The notes beneath the pieces are model-generated. The model searched no databases. It saw nothing but the letters and a program-made list of their open reading frames with translations, and was not told the DNA's origin. From assembly GCA_029253585.1 (NCBI GenBank), contig JAQWZF010000023.1, forward strand, positions 1 to 64,000: a stretch of 64,000 bases of DNA. The letters run 5' to 3'. The translations under genes and the position numbers were made by a program. How positions within the stretch are numbered: position 1 is the first letter of the stretch; every line of letters begins with the position of its first letter. Below are positions 18,866 to 28,839 of the stretch, in pieces. Origin of the DNA: Gammaproteobacteria bacterium (GTDB lineage Bacteria; Pseudomonadota; Gammaproteobacteria; Pseudomonadales; Pseudohongiellaceae).

Positions 18866-20226
18866 TCCTGATTCCTCATTCGCGCATCCAGCGCATCGCG
18901 CAGGCCATCACCTAGAAGATTGAAGGCGAGAACGGTGATGCTGATAAACAAAGCCGGAAAGATCAGTTCATGTGGCGTCGTTAACATAGTCTTAATGCCT
19001 TCGTTGGACATCGAACCCCATGAAGGTGTCGGCGGAGCTACTCCCATTCCTATGAATGAAAGAAAAGCCTCGGTGAAAATAGCGCTTGGGATAGCGAAGG
19101 TGATTGTCACTAATACGACGCCCAAGGTATTAGGAATCATGTGGCGCAGAATCAGGTACCGCCTTGGAGCGCCCAGCAATTGCGAGGCATGTATATATCC
19201 CTGCTCTCTTATCTGAAGAATCTGGCCACGCACCAGACGTGAGGTGGCTGGCCACATCAGAACCACCATTGCCACCAGCATGGGAAAGACCCCACTCTCC
19301 CCCGGACCGATACCGAAAGAAATCTTGAATAGAATCATGAACAACAGAAAAGGTAGCGCTACAACGAAATCGGCAAAACGCATCATCAACTGATCTACGC
19401 GGCCGCCAACGAAGCCGGCAATAGATCCATAAATCACGCCAAATAAAACGAAGAGAAAGGGAGCACCAATTCCGATAAACAGCGACACCCTAGCACCTGC
19501 CATAAGTCGTGCGAGCATGTCGCGCCCGAGATAGTCTGTGCCCAGTGGATGCAAGTCCAGGTTTAGCGCATCGCCTATCTGCAGATTTGACGATTCTTCG
19601 ATCAAGCCCTTGTCGATAGCCTCGAGTACTGTAGTAACTCGGTGCACATCGACTTCGATCACTTCGTAGTTGTCGAGAAGTTCACCCTGCGGCCCGAGGG
19701 GAACCAATACGTAATAGTAGGTCAGCACCTTGAGATCCAGCCGGTCTTCAAAGGTTACGACACTGTTATCGAAAAACTCTGCCCGGGGTATGCCGTATGA
19801 TCGCTCAGGGCCTACGGGAAAAATATTTCGATAGATACGATGACCGTTAGATCCGGGAAGAGCATCCCATTTCAGTCTTACCGATTGTGTCGTTGCCTCC
19901 CCCACCAGGGTAAGGCCTTCACCGAAGCTTAGGCCCTCGGTATCCCAAGGTGCATAGTCCGCAATGATGAGAGCGCTTCTTTCCGACCCCGGCGGCCTAC
20001 TTATTTGATCCAAATCCTGCTGCGCCGGGTCTATGCTCCAGACCCAGGGGCCCGCTACGGTAAAAAGGATCAGACCTATTACCAGATAGAGAGAGACCAA
20101 GGCTCGCTTATTGGTTTTTAGTCGCGCCCAGGCATCTTGCCAGTAGGACTGTGATGGCCGGGAAATTCCATGTATTTCCTGACCCGCCTCGAGAGGCAGA
20201 AAATCGGCGGATGAAAGTTCAGCCAC
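18862..20226 (-). CDS. Oligopeptide ABC transporter permease (OppC-like) with large periplasmic FnIII-like insertion
   Basis: 454 aa; HPLGTDYLGRDMLARLMAGARVSL and the GAPRRYLILRHMIPNTLG EAA loop; extra domain between TM1 and HPLGTD. Confidence 0.92.
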   Translation of the reverse strand: MAELSSADFLPLEAGQEIHGISRPSQSYWQDAWARLKTNKRALVSLYLVIGLILFTVAGPWVWSIDPAQQDLDQISRPPGSERSALIIADYAPWDTEGLSFGEGLTLVGEATTQSVRLKWDALPGSNGHRIYRNIFPVGPERSYGIPRAEFFDNSVVTFEDRLDLKVLTYYYVLVPLGPQGELLDNYEVIEVDVHRVTTVLEAIDKGLIEESSNLQIGDALNLDLHPLGTDYLGRDMLARLMAGARVSLFIGIGAPFLFVLFGVIYGSIAGFVGGRVDQLMMRFADFVVALPFLLFMILFKISFGIGPGESGVFPMLVAMVVLMWPATSRLVRGQILQIREQGYIHASQLLGAPRRYLILRHMIPNTLGVVLVTITFAIPSAIFTEAFLSFIGMGVAPPTPSWGSMSNEGIKTMLTTPHELIFPALFISITVLAFNLLGDGLRDALDARMRNQE

Positions 20227-21173
20227 TATTCCATCCTCACGCGTGGGTCGATGAAACCGTAGAGCACATCAACCACGATAACCATGAACACCAGAAAGGC
20301 ACCGTAGAAGACGGTAGTTCCCATGATCACGGTGTAATCCAATTGTTGCACGGCCTGCACGAAGTAACGACCGAGACCCGGTATCGCGAAGACCAGCTCC
20401 ACCACAAAACCACCCGTGGTGATGGCGGCGATCGAGGGACCCAATACCGTGATCACGGGGAGAATGGCGTTGCGCAATTGATGTTTCGCAAAGATTCGAG
20501 CCGGCGGTACACCCTTGGCCTTCGCGGTTCTGACAAAGTCCGAGCTGATGATCTCTAACATGGAAGAGCGCATCAATCGGGTGAGATAGGCCATGGTTCC
20601 TAGCCCCAGCACCATCGCTGGAACCAGCATATGCAGCACCGTACCCCAGCCGGCTACGGGCAGCACAGTGGTTCCAATTAATCCGTTTACATTTACCAGA
20701 AATAACTGAGATATCGCAGCTACTACGAAACTGGGCACCGATATCCCCAGTATTACCAGAAACATGATTACATAGTCCGGCCAGCGATTTCGATAAATTG
20801 CTGTCAACGCCCCCCAAAGAACACCACCGGCTGCGGCAAACAACACCGCCAGAATACCCAGAATAGCGGACACCGGGAAATGGTCTCTGATGATGTCGTT
20901 TACCTCTCGGTTTTCCTGCGTGAAGGAAATGCCGAGATCACCCTGCAGCAAATTGCCCAGATAGATTCCGTACTGAGTCATTACCGGCTTATCCAAACCA
21001 TACTTTGCTTCGAGATTAGCTCGAATCACATCGGTAGTGGCGCGGTCATTTAGAAGAGGGTCACCTGGCACATTATGCATGGCGAAGAAGGTAGCGGTCG
21101 CAATAAACCACACGGTGAAGATACCCTGAACCAGGCGCTTAAGAATGAATATCCACATAGTACTGCGCGTCAC
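20226..21173 (-). CDS. Oligopeptide ABC transporter permease (OppB-like)
   Basis: PGDPLLNDRAT...YGLDKPVMTQYGIYLGNLLQGDLGISF; RTAKAKGVPPARIFAKHQLRNAILPVIT. Confidence 0.95.
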   Translation of the reverse strand: MTRSTMWIFILKRLVQGIFTVWFIATATFFAMHNVPGDPLLNDRATTDVIRANLEAKYGLDKPVMTQYGIYLGNLLQGDLGISFTQENREVNDIIRDHFPVSAILGILAVLFAAAGGVLWGALTAIYRNRWPDYVIMFLVILGISVPSFVVAAISQLFLVNVNGLIGTTVLPVAGWGTVLHMLVPAMVLGLGTMAYLTRLMRSSMLEIISSDFVRTAKAKGVPPARIFAKHQLRNAILPVITVLGPSIAAITTGGFVVELVFAIPGLGRYFVQAVQQLDYTVIMGTTVFYGAFLVFMVIVVDVLYGFIDPRVRME

Positions 21174-21215
21174 CAGGCCCTGAAGCAGGCTCTTGTTATC
21201 CGATCCTTAGGGGAG

Positions 21216-22922
21216 TTAATCTTCAGAACCCTCTATATACGCGAAGTTGAAATCCACTTCGGGGCCGATCGAGCGTCTCTTGAATCCCTTCAGCCGGGGA
21301 TCGACAACAAAGGACCAACCTCTCTCGTACATAGGAATCAGGGTCACATCTTCATAGACGATACGCTGAATTTCACCAAAGGCATCCAGTCGTTTTTTCG
21401 GATCCAACTCAGCCTGAGCGATGCGTACCTGAGCATCCATCTCGGAGCTACTATAGCGACCGCGATTATTAAGATTCCATGAGGCAAAGAAGTCTCCGAA
21501 TGTCAGCGGGTCATCATAGTCCGGCCCCCAGCCTGCGACGACGATATCGAAATCACCGGAAGTCATTTTCGCTAGTCGCTGCTTAAAATTCTGCACATCG
21601 ATTCGGATCTCCAAGCCAAGATTCTGCTTATAGAGCTCCTGATAATATTCTGCTGAGAGTATGGAGATCGGCGTGTCACCAGTCAGAAACACGATTGGTG
21701 GAAACTCTTCGATGCCAAGCTCGGCTTTGGCCATCTCCAGATGTTCCCGCGCCAGCTCAAGATTCATCTTGTGCTCTACCGGCGGATATTCTGAGCGGAA
21801 AGCCCCATTGAGCCCCTGAATCCACACCGGGAACAGACTCACCGCGGGCAGATAGGCGGCTTCTTTTAGTACCTTGTAGACCAGCTCATCTGAATTCTGC
21901 GCTAATTGCATAGCACGGCGGAAATTCCAATTGTCTGTGACTCGGTCTTCGCGATGATTAAACTCCAGAAAGAAAACCGTACCATCCATGACACGATCGA
22001 TCTGCCAGCGCTGCTCCATCGCTTCCGGCAGCATCGGTGCCAGCAATTGCGTCTCTACAATTTGGCCGTCCTTGAACAGATTCAGCTTGGCATTTACATC
22101 AGTGGTTATATAGGCGGTGACTATCTCGTCGAGGAAACCCTTATGGTCTCCCCAGTAGCTTGGATTCTTGTGCCACAACATGCTGGCCCCGTGAACCCAT
22201 TCGTCAAGCACATAGGGTCCATTATAGAGCATCTCATCGGCATCGGCGCCATAGCGACCATTGGTGCTTTCGTAAAATTCTTGCTGTAGAGGCAGAAAGG
22301 TAACGAAGGCGACCAACTTGGCGAAGTACGGAGTGGGCTGGGCAAACTGAACTTCCAGAGTGCGAGCGTCTAGGGCTTGAACGCCCAACATCTCCTTGGG
22401 CAGCTCACCCTGAGTAACGGCTTCCGCATTCAAGATCGGATAAAGTATGAACGCATATTCGGAGGCCGTATCAGGATCGACAACTCGCTTCCAGGCAAAC
22501 TCAAAGTCATGTGCAGTTACCGGATCACCGTTGCTCCATCTGGCCTCTTCCCGGATCCAGAACGTAGCGCCATCCTCGCGAATTTCCCAGCGCTCCGCCA
22601 TGCCAGGTATGAGCTGCATATTGTCATCGTAGGCCAATAAGCCTTCCATGACATGGGCCAGAACCACGAAGCTTGAGGCGTCGGTGGCTCTGCCAGCATC
22701 TAGCTGCGGGGGTTCTTGTCGCAAGGTGATGGTGATGCTGTTATTCGCAACATCGACGGCTCCACCACTCGCCCCGCCACCTGTCCTGCCGGCGACGATA
22801 GAAAAAACGTAGATGAGTACTGCAAGAAAAACGAGCGTATAGAGAGCATAGATTGCCAACTGTTTGCCAGCCGATTTGGCAAAGCTTTCATCGCTGTCTA
22901 TTGTGGATCCTGTAGTAGCCAT
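21216..22922 (-). CDS. Peptide ABC transporter substrate-binding protein (OppA-like), N-terminal TM anchor
   Basis: RQEPPQLDAGRATDASSFVVLAHVMEGLLAYDDN...VTAHDFEFAWKRVVDP; SBP_bac_5 pattern. Confidence 0.93.
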   Translation of the reverse strand: MATTGSTIDSDESFAKSAGKQLAIYALYTLVFLAVLIYVFSIVAGRTGGGASGGAVDVANNSITITLRQEPPQLDAGRATDASSFVVLAHVMEGLLAYDDNMQLIPGMAERWEIREDGATFWIREEARWSNGDPVTAHDFEFAWKRVVDPDTASEYAFILYPILNAEAVTQGELPKEMLGVQALDARTLEVQFAQPTPYFAKLVAFVTFLPLQQEFYESTNGRYGADADEMLYNGPYVLDEWVHGASMLWHKNPSYWGDHKGFLDEIVTAYITTDVNAKLNLFKDGQIVETQLLAPMLPEAMEQRWQIDRVMDGTVFFLEFNHREDRVTDNWNFRRAMQLAQNSDELVYKVLKEAAYLPAVSLFPVWIQGLNGAFRSEYPPVEHKMNLELAREHLEMAKAELGIEEFPPIVFLTGDTPISILSAEYYQELYKQNLGLEIRIDVQNFKQRLAKMTSGDFDIVVAGWGPDYDDPLTFGDFFASWNLNNRGRYSSSEMDAQVRIAQAELDPKKRLDAFGEIQRIVYEDVTLIPMYERGWSFVVDPRLKGFKRRSIGPEVDFNFAYIEGSED

Positions 22923-23162
22923 AGCGCCCTCTGTAAGCCCTCAAAGAATACTCCAGCGCTCTGGCTATCACAAGCTGAAGCGGGCTGGGCTAGCGTCTCG
23001 GGGAGTGTAGAGAGTACAAGGAAAACATTTATTCTAGATAGGAATGGATGTGATTCAATTGACTCGAACCAAGAGAGAGTTAGGATGACGGTGCTGTTTA
23101 CTGAAGCCTCTCTCGTCTATGGCTCATACTATAATGCTGGCCTGCCTCTATCGTCGTATTAT

Positions 23163-23678
23163 TTATTCACATGTCATCTCTACCACAGCCATGAAAGGCC
23201 CTTTCTCACTGTTTTGCCCCATGTAGAAAGTCTCACCGACTGTCATCGACTCACTGCCTACAAAATTCGACAATGTTTCTTCATACTCCGTGGTGAAGTC
23301 GAGACTAAAATCTACGCCCTCATTCGTATAATCCATTGTCTTCTTACCGGCCCCTTTTCTGACCATCAGCAGAAAACGATCGGCATAGATATCAGCAAGC
23401 AGAACACTGCCCTTTGCTACATTGGCCCGAATTGCCTGCATCGATCTGCGCACATCGGCTTCGGACAGATAGAATGTAACCCCTTCCCAGAGGAACAGGG
23501 TCTCCTTATCAGGGTCAAAACCTGCCTCGACCAACTTATCGATTATCTTCTCGCTGGAAAAATCAATACTCACAAAACTCACGTGCTCACATGGGATGCC
23601 TGCCGATTCCAGGGCTGCTCTTTTTTGTTGCTGCACATTCGCCTGATCGAGCTCGAAGAACTTCATATTCTTTTGCAT
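23163..23678 (-). pseudogene. C-terminal half of leucine carboxyl methyltransferase-like SAM methyltransferase
   Basis: MKFFELDQANVQQQKRAAL...LFLWEGVTFYLSEADVRRSM; starts mid-domain, SAM motif I region missing. Confidence 0.65.
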
Positions 23679-23688
23679 TAGTTTTCCA

Positions 23689-23726
23689 GAGGTCGGAGGG
23701 ATTTAAATTAAATCCCTCCGACCCCT
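23689..23726. repeat. Palindromic repeat family copy 1 (ggtcggagggattta/taaatccctccgacc)
   Basis: gaggtcggagggatttaaattaaatccctccgacccctt. Confidence 0.9.
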
Positions 23727-23732
23727 TTTCTT

Positions 23733-24968
23733 TTACCAGCGCCTATCAATTCGATAGGGCTCGCAGTCAACCGGGGTCTCCTTGCCATCCGCCAGCGCAA
23801 CCAGCAGCGCGCCTGTTATCGCCGACTGGGTAAGGCCCAGATGGCCGTGGCCGAATCCGAAGTAGGCATTCTCAAAATGGGGCGAGGCTGAAATTACAGG
23901 GATCGAATCGGGAACGCTGGGGCGATAGCCCATCCAACACTCACCACCCTCGGTTTGAAGACCGGATAATACCTTAGCGGCGCGTTTTGCCAGATGCCAG
24001 GCTCTGGAATAATCTGGCGGGGCATCGAGTCCGGCAAACTCAATCGTACCCGCCAGACGCAGCCCACCCTCCATCGAGGTTGCTGCGAAGCCAAGATCTG
24101 GGAAGAGCAAGTTGTGATGTAATTCGATTCCCGGACGGGGCAGCATCAGGTGATAACCGCGCTCCGTATCGAGAGGAACATTACTACCCAGCTGTTTCGC
24201 CAAACTCTTCGAGTAGGCGCCTGCGGTAATAAACACCTCGTCGGTCTCAATCGGCTGCTCGGCCTGAATCTCAGTGACCCTGTTCCCATCACAGGAGAAT
24301 CCTTGCACTTGGGTTTGAATGAAACTTCCACCGCGCTGTTGAAATACCTCAAACAGTTTTCGCGACAACGCCAAGGGTGAAATCGTATGAGCCGAGTTCG
24401 GGGTAAGAATAGCACCAGCCAGATCAGCACTGAGGCTGGGTTCCAGCTTCAGTAGTTCTGGACCATCGAGCAATTGATAACTAACACCCCTTCGATCTCT
24501 ATACGCGCACTCTTCTTTCGCCTTGGCAAACTGCACCTGAGTCTCATAGATATAGAGCGTGCCGTGCTGGCGAATGAGATGTTCAGCACCAGCCTTACGC
24601 AGAAGCGGTTCGAAGTGTAATAACGCCGGGTGGGACAGCGCAGAGATAGCAATCGAAGCTCTCTCAGCGGTTTCGGTATTGGCATTGCGCAGGAAACGAA
24701 AAAGCCAGGGCAGGAACTGCAAAAGATAACCAGGGCGCAGCCGCAGCGGAGCCATCCGATTCAGAGTCATCCCGGGAATTTCTTTCCAGATACCCGGCAT
24801 CGACTCGGGGTGCACCGCTCCGGTAGAAATGATCCCAGCATTGCCTGAACTGGTGCCTTCACCGGACGGCAGTCGGTCTATCAGTACTACCTGACGACCA
24901 CTATCCTGGAGAGCCAGGGCCGTCGCCAAGCCAACGATGCCGGCCCCGATAACACTGCTTTGTTTCAT
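23733..24968 (-). CDS. FAD-dependent oxidoreductase, D-amino-acid dehydrogenase (DadA)-like
   Basis: SSVIGAGIVGLATALALQDSGRQVVLIDR; GYRPSVPDSIPVISASPHFENAYFGFGHGHLGLTQS. Confidence 0.9.
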   Translation of the reverse strand: MKQSSVIGAGIVGLATALALQDSGRQVVLIDRLPSGEGTSSGNAGIISTGAVHPESMPGIWKEIPGMTLNRMAPLRLRPGYLLQFLPWLFRFLRNANTETAERASIAISALSHPALLHFEPLLRKAGAEHLIRQHGTLYIYETQVQFAKAKEECAYRDRRGVSYQLLDGPELLKLEPSLSADLAGAILTPNSAHTISPLALSRKLFEVFQQRGGSFIQTQVQGFSCDGNRVTEIQAEQPIETDEVFITAGAYSKSLAKQLGSNVPLDTERGYHLMLPRPGIELHHNLLFPDLGFAATSMEGGLRLAGTIEFAGLDAPPDYSRAWHLAKRAAKVLSGLQTEGGECWMGYRPSVPDSIPVISASPHFENAYFGFGHGHLGLTQSAITGALLVALADGKETPVDCEPYRIDRRW

Positions 24969-25079
24969 TGGCCAAGTAATCCAAGACGAGATGGCAAATT
25001 TAATTAAGAGGACTAGAGTGAAAGCATACTAGTCTAGGGAAGAGTTTTGCCGAAGTCGTACCCTGTCTTTAGATCTTTA

Positions 25080-26177
25080 CTATAGTTCCAACTGCGGCAC
25101 CGAGTAAGGCGAATTTGGGTCTACAGCCTGGCGCAAGGAAAACACATTGCCATCAATGTCGTTCGCATACACCTGCCAAAACTCACCCAGTAGTACCGGC
25201 TCACTAACAAAATCCACGCCCAGATCCGCCATGCGTGCATACTCCGCCTGAATATCTCCAACCTCAATGGAATAGGAATATCCAAGCGCTGTACTTAGTC
25301 GATTGCCAACAAACTCAGTCGTTTTCGGATTGTCATATTGCCAAAACTCCATGCTTTTAGAGCGCGGATCCATTCTAAACCAAGTAACTTTTAGAGCCAC
25401 ATTGTCAATATCGGTAGTGTCGTCAAAGGTTACGCGATCCGCGATAGCGGCCTCGCGATACGGATCAAAGTCCATTATTTTTGCGTAGTAATCGGTCAGT
25501 CGCTCGACGTCATTAGTTACCAGAGCAACCTGTGTCATCCACATAGTAAGGCCTTGATCTAGCCAGGCCGGCTTTTCTGCGTTCTCGCCCAAGCGCTCGA
25601 AGTCAAGCTGCTCCAGCTCGATCATGTTTCCTTCAGGATCATAGGCGTAGGCATAGGTGACGCCCTGGCCTAACAAATCTACTGGACCATCACCGCGACT
25701 GAGTATCTCGGCACCAGCTTGTTTGAATCTCTCATACCCGGAGAACTCGTCCGGCGTCTGAAAACAAGTGTGCGTCATGCCAGGGCCCTGCACTAACATC
25801 TTGCTGATTGGTATGCCACGGTTATGACTAAACTCAATCAGTTCGAAAAGCATATTTGGTGCCTCGAGCACTGCTATCTCAAACTCAACGTTCGAACGGC
25901 CAAACAATTTATCCGCATTACTGTTATTACGCACCACTTCCCTTCGAATCAACTTAAAACCCGAAGCCTTCTGATAGAAATCCAGAGACGCATCCAGATC
26001 TCTCACAGACAAGCCGATGTGATTGACACCCAATAGGCTAGTCGGGGAATCATAGATTGTTGCATTTGGATCTATTTCATAAGCGAGCACCGAAGAGAAA
26101 CATACGCACAAAGCCATAAGGCCCAAGCATTGGAGCCTGCGTCTCAATTTAGTATAACGATAGAAACTTATATTCAT
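25080..26177 (-). CDS. Secreted two-domain VOC/glyoxalase family protein
   Basis: GVNHIGLSVRDLDASLDFYQKASGFKLIRRE; second VOC unit MTQVALVTNDVERLTDYYAKIMDFD; signal peptide. Confidence 0.85.
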   Translation of the reverse strand: MNISFYRYTKLRRRLQCLGLMALCVCFSSVLAYEIDPNATIYDSPTSLLGVNHIGLSVRDLDASLDFYQKASGFKLIRREVVRNNSNADKLFGRSNVEFEIAVLEAPNMLFELIEFSHNRGIPISKMLVQGPGMTHTCFQTPDEFSGYERFKQAGAEILSRGDGPVDLLGQGVTYAYAYDPEGNMIELEQLDFERLGENAEKPAWLDQGLTMWMTQVALVTNDVERLTDYYAKIMDFDPYREAAIADRVTFDDTTDIDNVALKVTWFRMDPRSKSMEFWQYDNPKTTEFVGNRLSTALGYSYSIEVGDIQAEYARMADLGVDFVSEPVLLGEFWQVYANDIDGNVFSLRQAVDPNSPYSVPQLEL

Positions 26178-26507
26178 TCCAATCCCTAGCTAATTCATCA
26201 TGAATCCATTGATTTGCGCGAATAATAGACCATCGCTTTGCCGAATACCATGCATGCCCGAGGCAGAGTCACAGTCGAAGTGCCGCGGTTTCTATGAGCC
26301 CCGAACACTATCGATATAAAACCAGGCAGGGGTCTATTTCTGGCCAAGCCCTTAACCGAGCAAAGAGAATTCCTCCGCCGTCTTTATTCACTTTATTCAC
26401 CCTCTTCATTAACCCTCTCGATTCACCCTTGAGAGATTCACGAATCTGGACAAGGTTTTCGATTGGGGATAGCCTTGAGACTTCTTTTTATCAGCAGAGT
26501 AGAAGTG

Positions 26508-26849
26508 ATGCAGGGGATTTGCCTGGAATGTGGCATGAGCTTTAGCGAGGATACGCGTTACTGCCCTAAGTGCGATAACGCACTGGACCTTCAGCACGAC
26601 GGCTCCACAATCACCGTTGATATAGCCCACGATGGTGAGCGAGTCAGCGAGGCGCTGCGCAAGATGCACAGTGAAATTGATTTAGCCCACAAAGCTGCCG
26701 CCATGTGCATTCGCCTTATTGTGGGCTCAGGCCTGATTCGTGACGAAGTCGTACTCGCCCTGCGCGACTTAAAATTTCGCGAAGACATTAAGGATTTCGA
26801 TCTCGAATCTGATAATAGAGGAGCCGTGTTAGTAAGGCTTAAGAACTGA
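26508..26849 (+). CDS. Zinc-ribbon plus Smr-like domain protein
   Basis: CLECGMSFSEDTRYCPKCDNAL ribbon; VDIAHDGERVSEALRKM...IRLIVGSGLIRDEVVLALRDL resembles the Smr fold pattern; listed ORF starts at 26463. Confidence 0.6.
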   Translation: MQGICLECGMSFSEDTRYCPKCDNALDLQHDGSTITVDIAHDGERVSEALRKMHSEIDLAHKAAAMCIRLIVGSGLIRDEVVLALRDLKFREDIKDFDLESDNRGAVLVRLKN

Positions 26850-26918
26850 TTAAACTCGGCATAGAAGAAAATAGTTTTGCCTAGCCTTAGAACTAGTAAA
26901 CACTGTGACTCAAACTAC

Positions 26919-27578
26919 TCAGACCACATAAAAATAGACCGCAATAAAATGGCAGCCACTACCTAGCAACACGAACAGGTGGAAGATTGCATGATTGAAT
27001 CGAATTCTCTTAACGCTATAGAGTGCCGCACCCAGGGTATAGGCGAGCCCGCCTGCAACTAACCAATTCAATCCTGCCGAAGGCAATCTATCGACCAGAG
27101 GGCCAATGGCAAACAAAACCAGCCAGCCCATGAATACATACATGAGTGTTGATAACAGTCGGTATTTTCCCGTGAAGAAGAGTTTTAGGATAATGCCCGT
27201 TAGCGCCATCATCCAACTTACGCCGAATATCATCCAGCCGGTCGGGCCTTGAAGGGTGATCAAGCTAAACGGTGTATAAGTTCCCGCAATCAAGACATAG
27301 ATACTGGCATGATCGAGAATACGAAGCTTTCCACGCCGCAGCGCATTCTTAGTGCTGTGATAAATAGATGAACAGCCGTAGAGAAATGCGAGACTAAAAC
27401 CAAAGATGCCGAAGCTTATTAGATAGAGCGTACTGCCCAGCGCAAGTGTACGCTCCAGCAACGCTACGATAGCAATAATGCTCAGCACAAAGCCGATGAC
27501 ATGGGATGCCACGTTGAGCAACTCTTCAGCTGGAGAATAGTGTGGTATCGACGCTGTCTTGCCCATAGTTGTCAACAC
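26919..27578 (-). CDS. Hemolysin III / PAQR-like family membrane protein
   Basis: 7-TM; EELLNVASHVIGFVLS, SSIYHSTKN, LDHASIYVLIAGTYTPFSL, NHAIFHLFVLLGSGCHF. Confidence 0.93.
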   Translation of the reverse strand: MLTTMGKTASIPHYSPAEELLNVASHVIGFVLSIIAIVALLERTLALGSTLYLISFGIFGFSLAFLYGCSSIYHSTKNALRRGKLRILDHASIYVLIAGTYTPFSLITLQGPTGWMIFGVSWMMALTGIILKLFFTGKYRLLSTLMYVFMGWLVLFAIGPLVDRLPSAGLNWLVAGGLAYTLGAALYSVKRIRFNHAIFHLFVLLGSGCHFIAVYFYVV

Positions 27579-27830
27579 GTCGCTGGTAGCTAGATCTATC
27601 TAAAGATCAAAATGTGGGGAAAGAAAGAATCACGCCAGCTTGAACGCTGCCGCACTCTAGATCTATATCACGAAATTCATATCGCAAGAACCATGGCCCG
27701 CTTCTTAGCAGTTTCTGATGCTTCTATTCCCAATCATCGATATCCCAAAGACATCAGGAGCTAGCCCTGCGCAAACCTCATACCGATGAATAGATTGAAC
27801 CGCCCATCTGTGGGCCATGGGGAGTCTGTC

Positions 27831-28403
27831 TTAATCTTGCACAGACGGATGCTCATACCCTATAGGCAGCACCTGATCTGGATCTACGCGAATACTGATA
27901 TAGGTAATCTGATCCTGAATATTGCGAAAACCATGAGGCACGCCTGCGGGTATGACTACAATATCTCCAACAGAGATGGTCTTGGTTTCGCCGTTAGTCA
28001 CTACGCGACTCCCACTTGGCCCAATCAGCTCCAGAACCGACACATTGTTCGCTGGAAACTCTCGGCTTGCCGACTGTTTCTGATCTCCCCCGGTGACTAG
28101 TGTGCCTGAGCCGGATAGTACATAGTATATTTCCGCTACGCGGTGATGCACGATCGCATTCACCTCTTCGCCTTCTGTGCGATTTCCCTTGCGCTGCAAG
28201 ATGCCTACACCAATGTTCACTTCATCGCCTATATCGACTACTCTGATCTGCTGATCGATAGTTTCTCCCATGTGCTCAAATACCGTCATGATATCTGCAC
28301 GCGGAACGTGAGTCGCCGTCGTTGGCGCCTGCGCTAGCAAGCCAGGTGAGAGAGTGCAAAAAAGGGCCGCACTTAGTAGGCGCTTTATGGTTTTATTCAT
28401 CAT
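27831..28403 (-). CDS. Secreted cupin-domain protein
   Basis: VNAIVHHRVAEIYYVLSGSGTLVTGG...VGDIVVIPAGVPHGFRNI; signal peptide. Confidence 0.88.
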   Translation of the reverse strand: MMNKTIKRLLSAALFCTLSPGLLAQAPTTATHVPRADIMTVFEHMGETIDQQIRVVDIGDEVNIGVGILQRKGNRTEGEEVNAIVHHRVAEIYYVLSGSGTLVTGGDQKQSASREFPANNVSVLELIGPSGSRVVTNGETKTISVGDIVVIPAGVPHGFRNIQDQITYISIRVDPDQVLPIGYEHPSVQD

Positions 28404-28839
28404 TTGTCTTTTTCCTTTTTCTTGTTGATCAAATTTTTACGTTACTTGCTACCCACACATACCGTCTATTCGTTAATACTACTAAATGGGGCAAAATAAA
28501 AATACAGTATTCTAAACTGGCAACTCTTGAAAAATACGCCGCGCGCTTGGATTCTAACACACTGATAATAATTATGAATCGGGGGCACGACCTGCTAAGA
28601 ACCATCACGGAGGTTCGGCTGTGGAGAAAATAGCCCTATTCGCGATTCGGAAAATTCGACCAGCTTTAGGAGTGTGTAACTATCGAGCCCCTGGGCATAT
28701 GAACGCTCGCAACGCATCCGTGTTACCGAGGCAAATCTTCGCAATCGCCTATGTAATGCACTTAGGCTTAATATGAAGTACAGTTAACTTAATTATTCTT
28801 TCGATACCCCTAATTCAAACCCTCAAATATTTATACCCA

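Noticed and set aside
22716-23681. 321-aa plus-strand ORF
   Set aside because: Antisense to the OppA N-terminus, spacer and methyltransferase remnant; no recognisable domain and Cys/His/Ser-rich out-of-frame composition.
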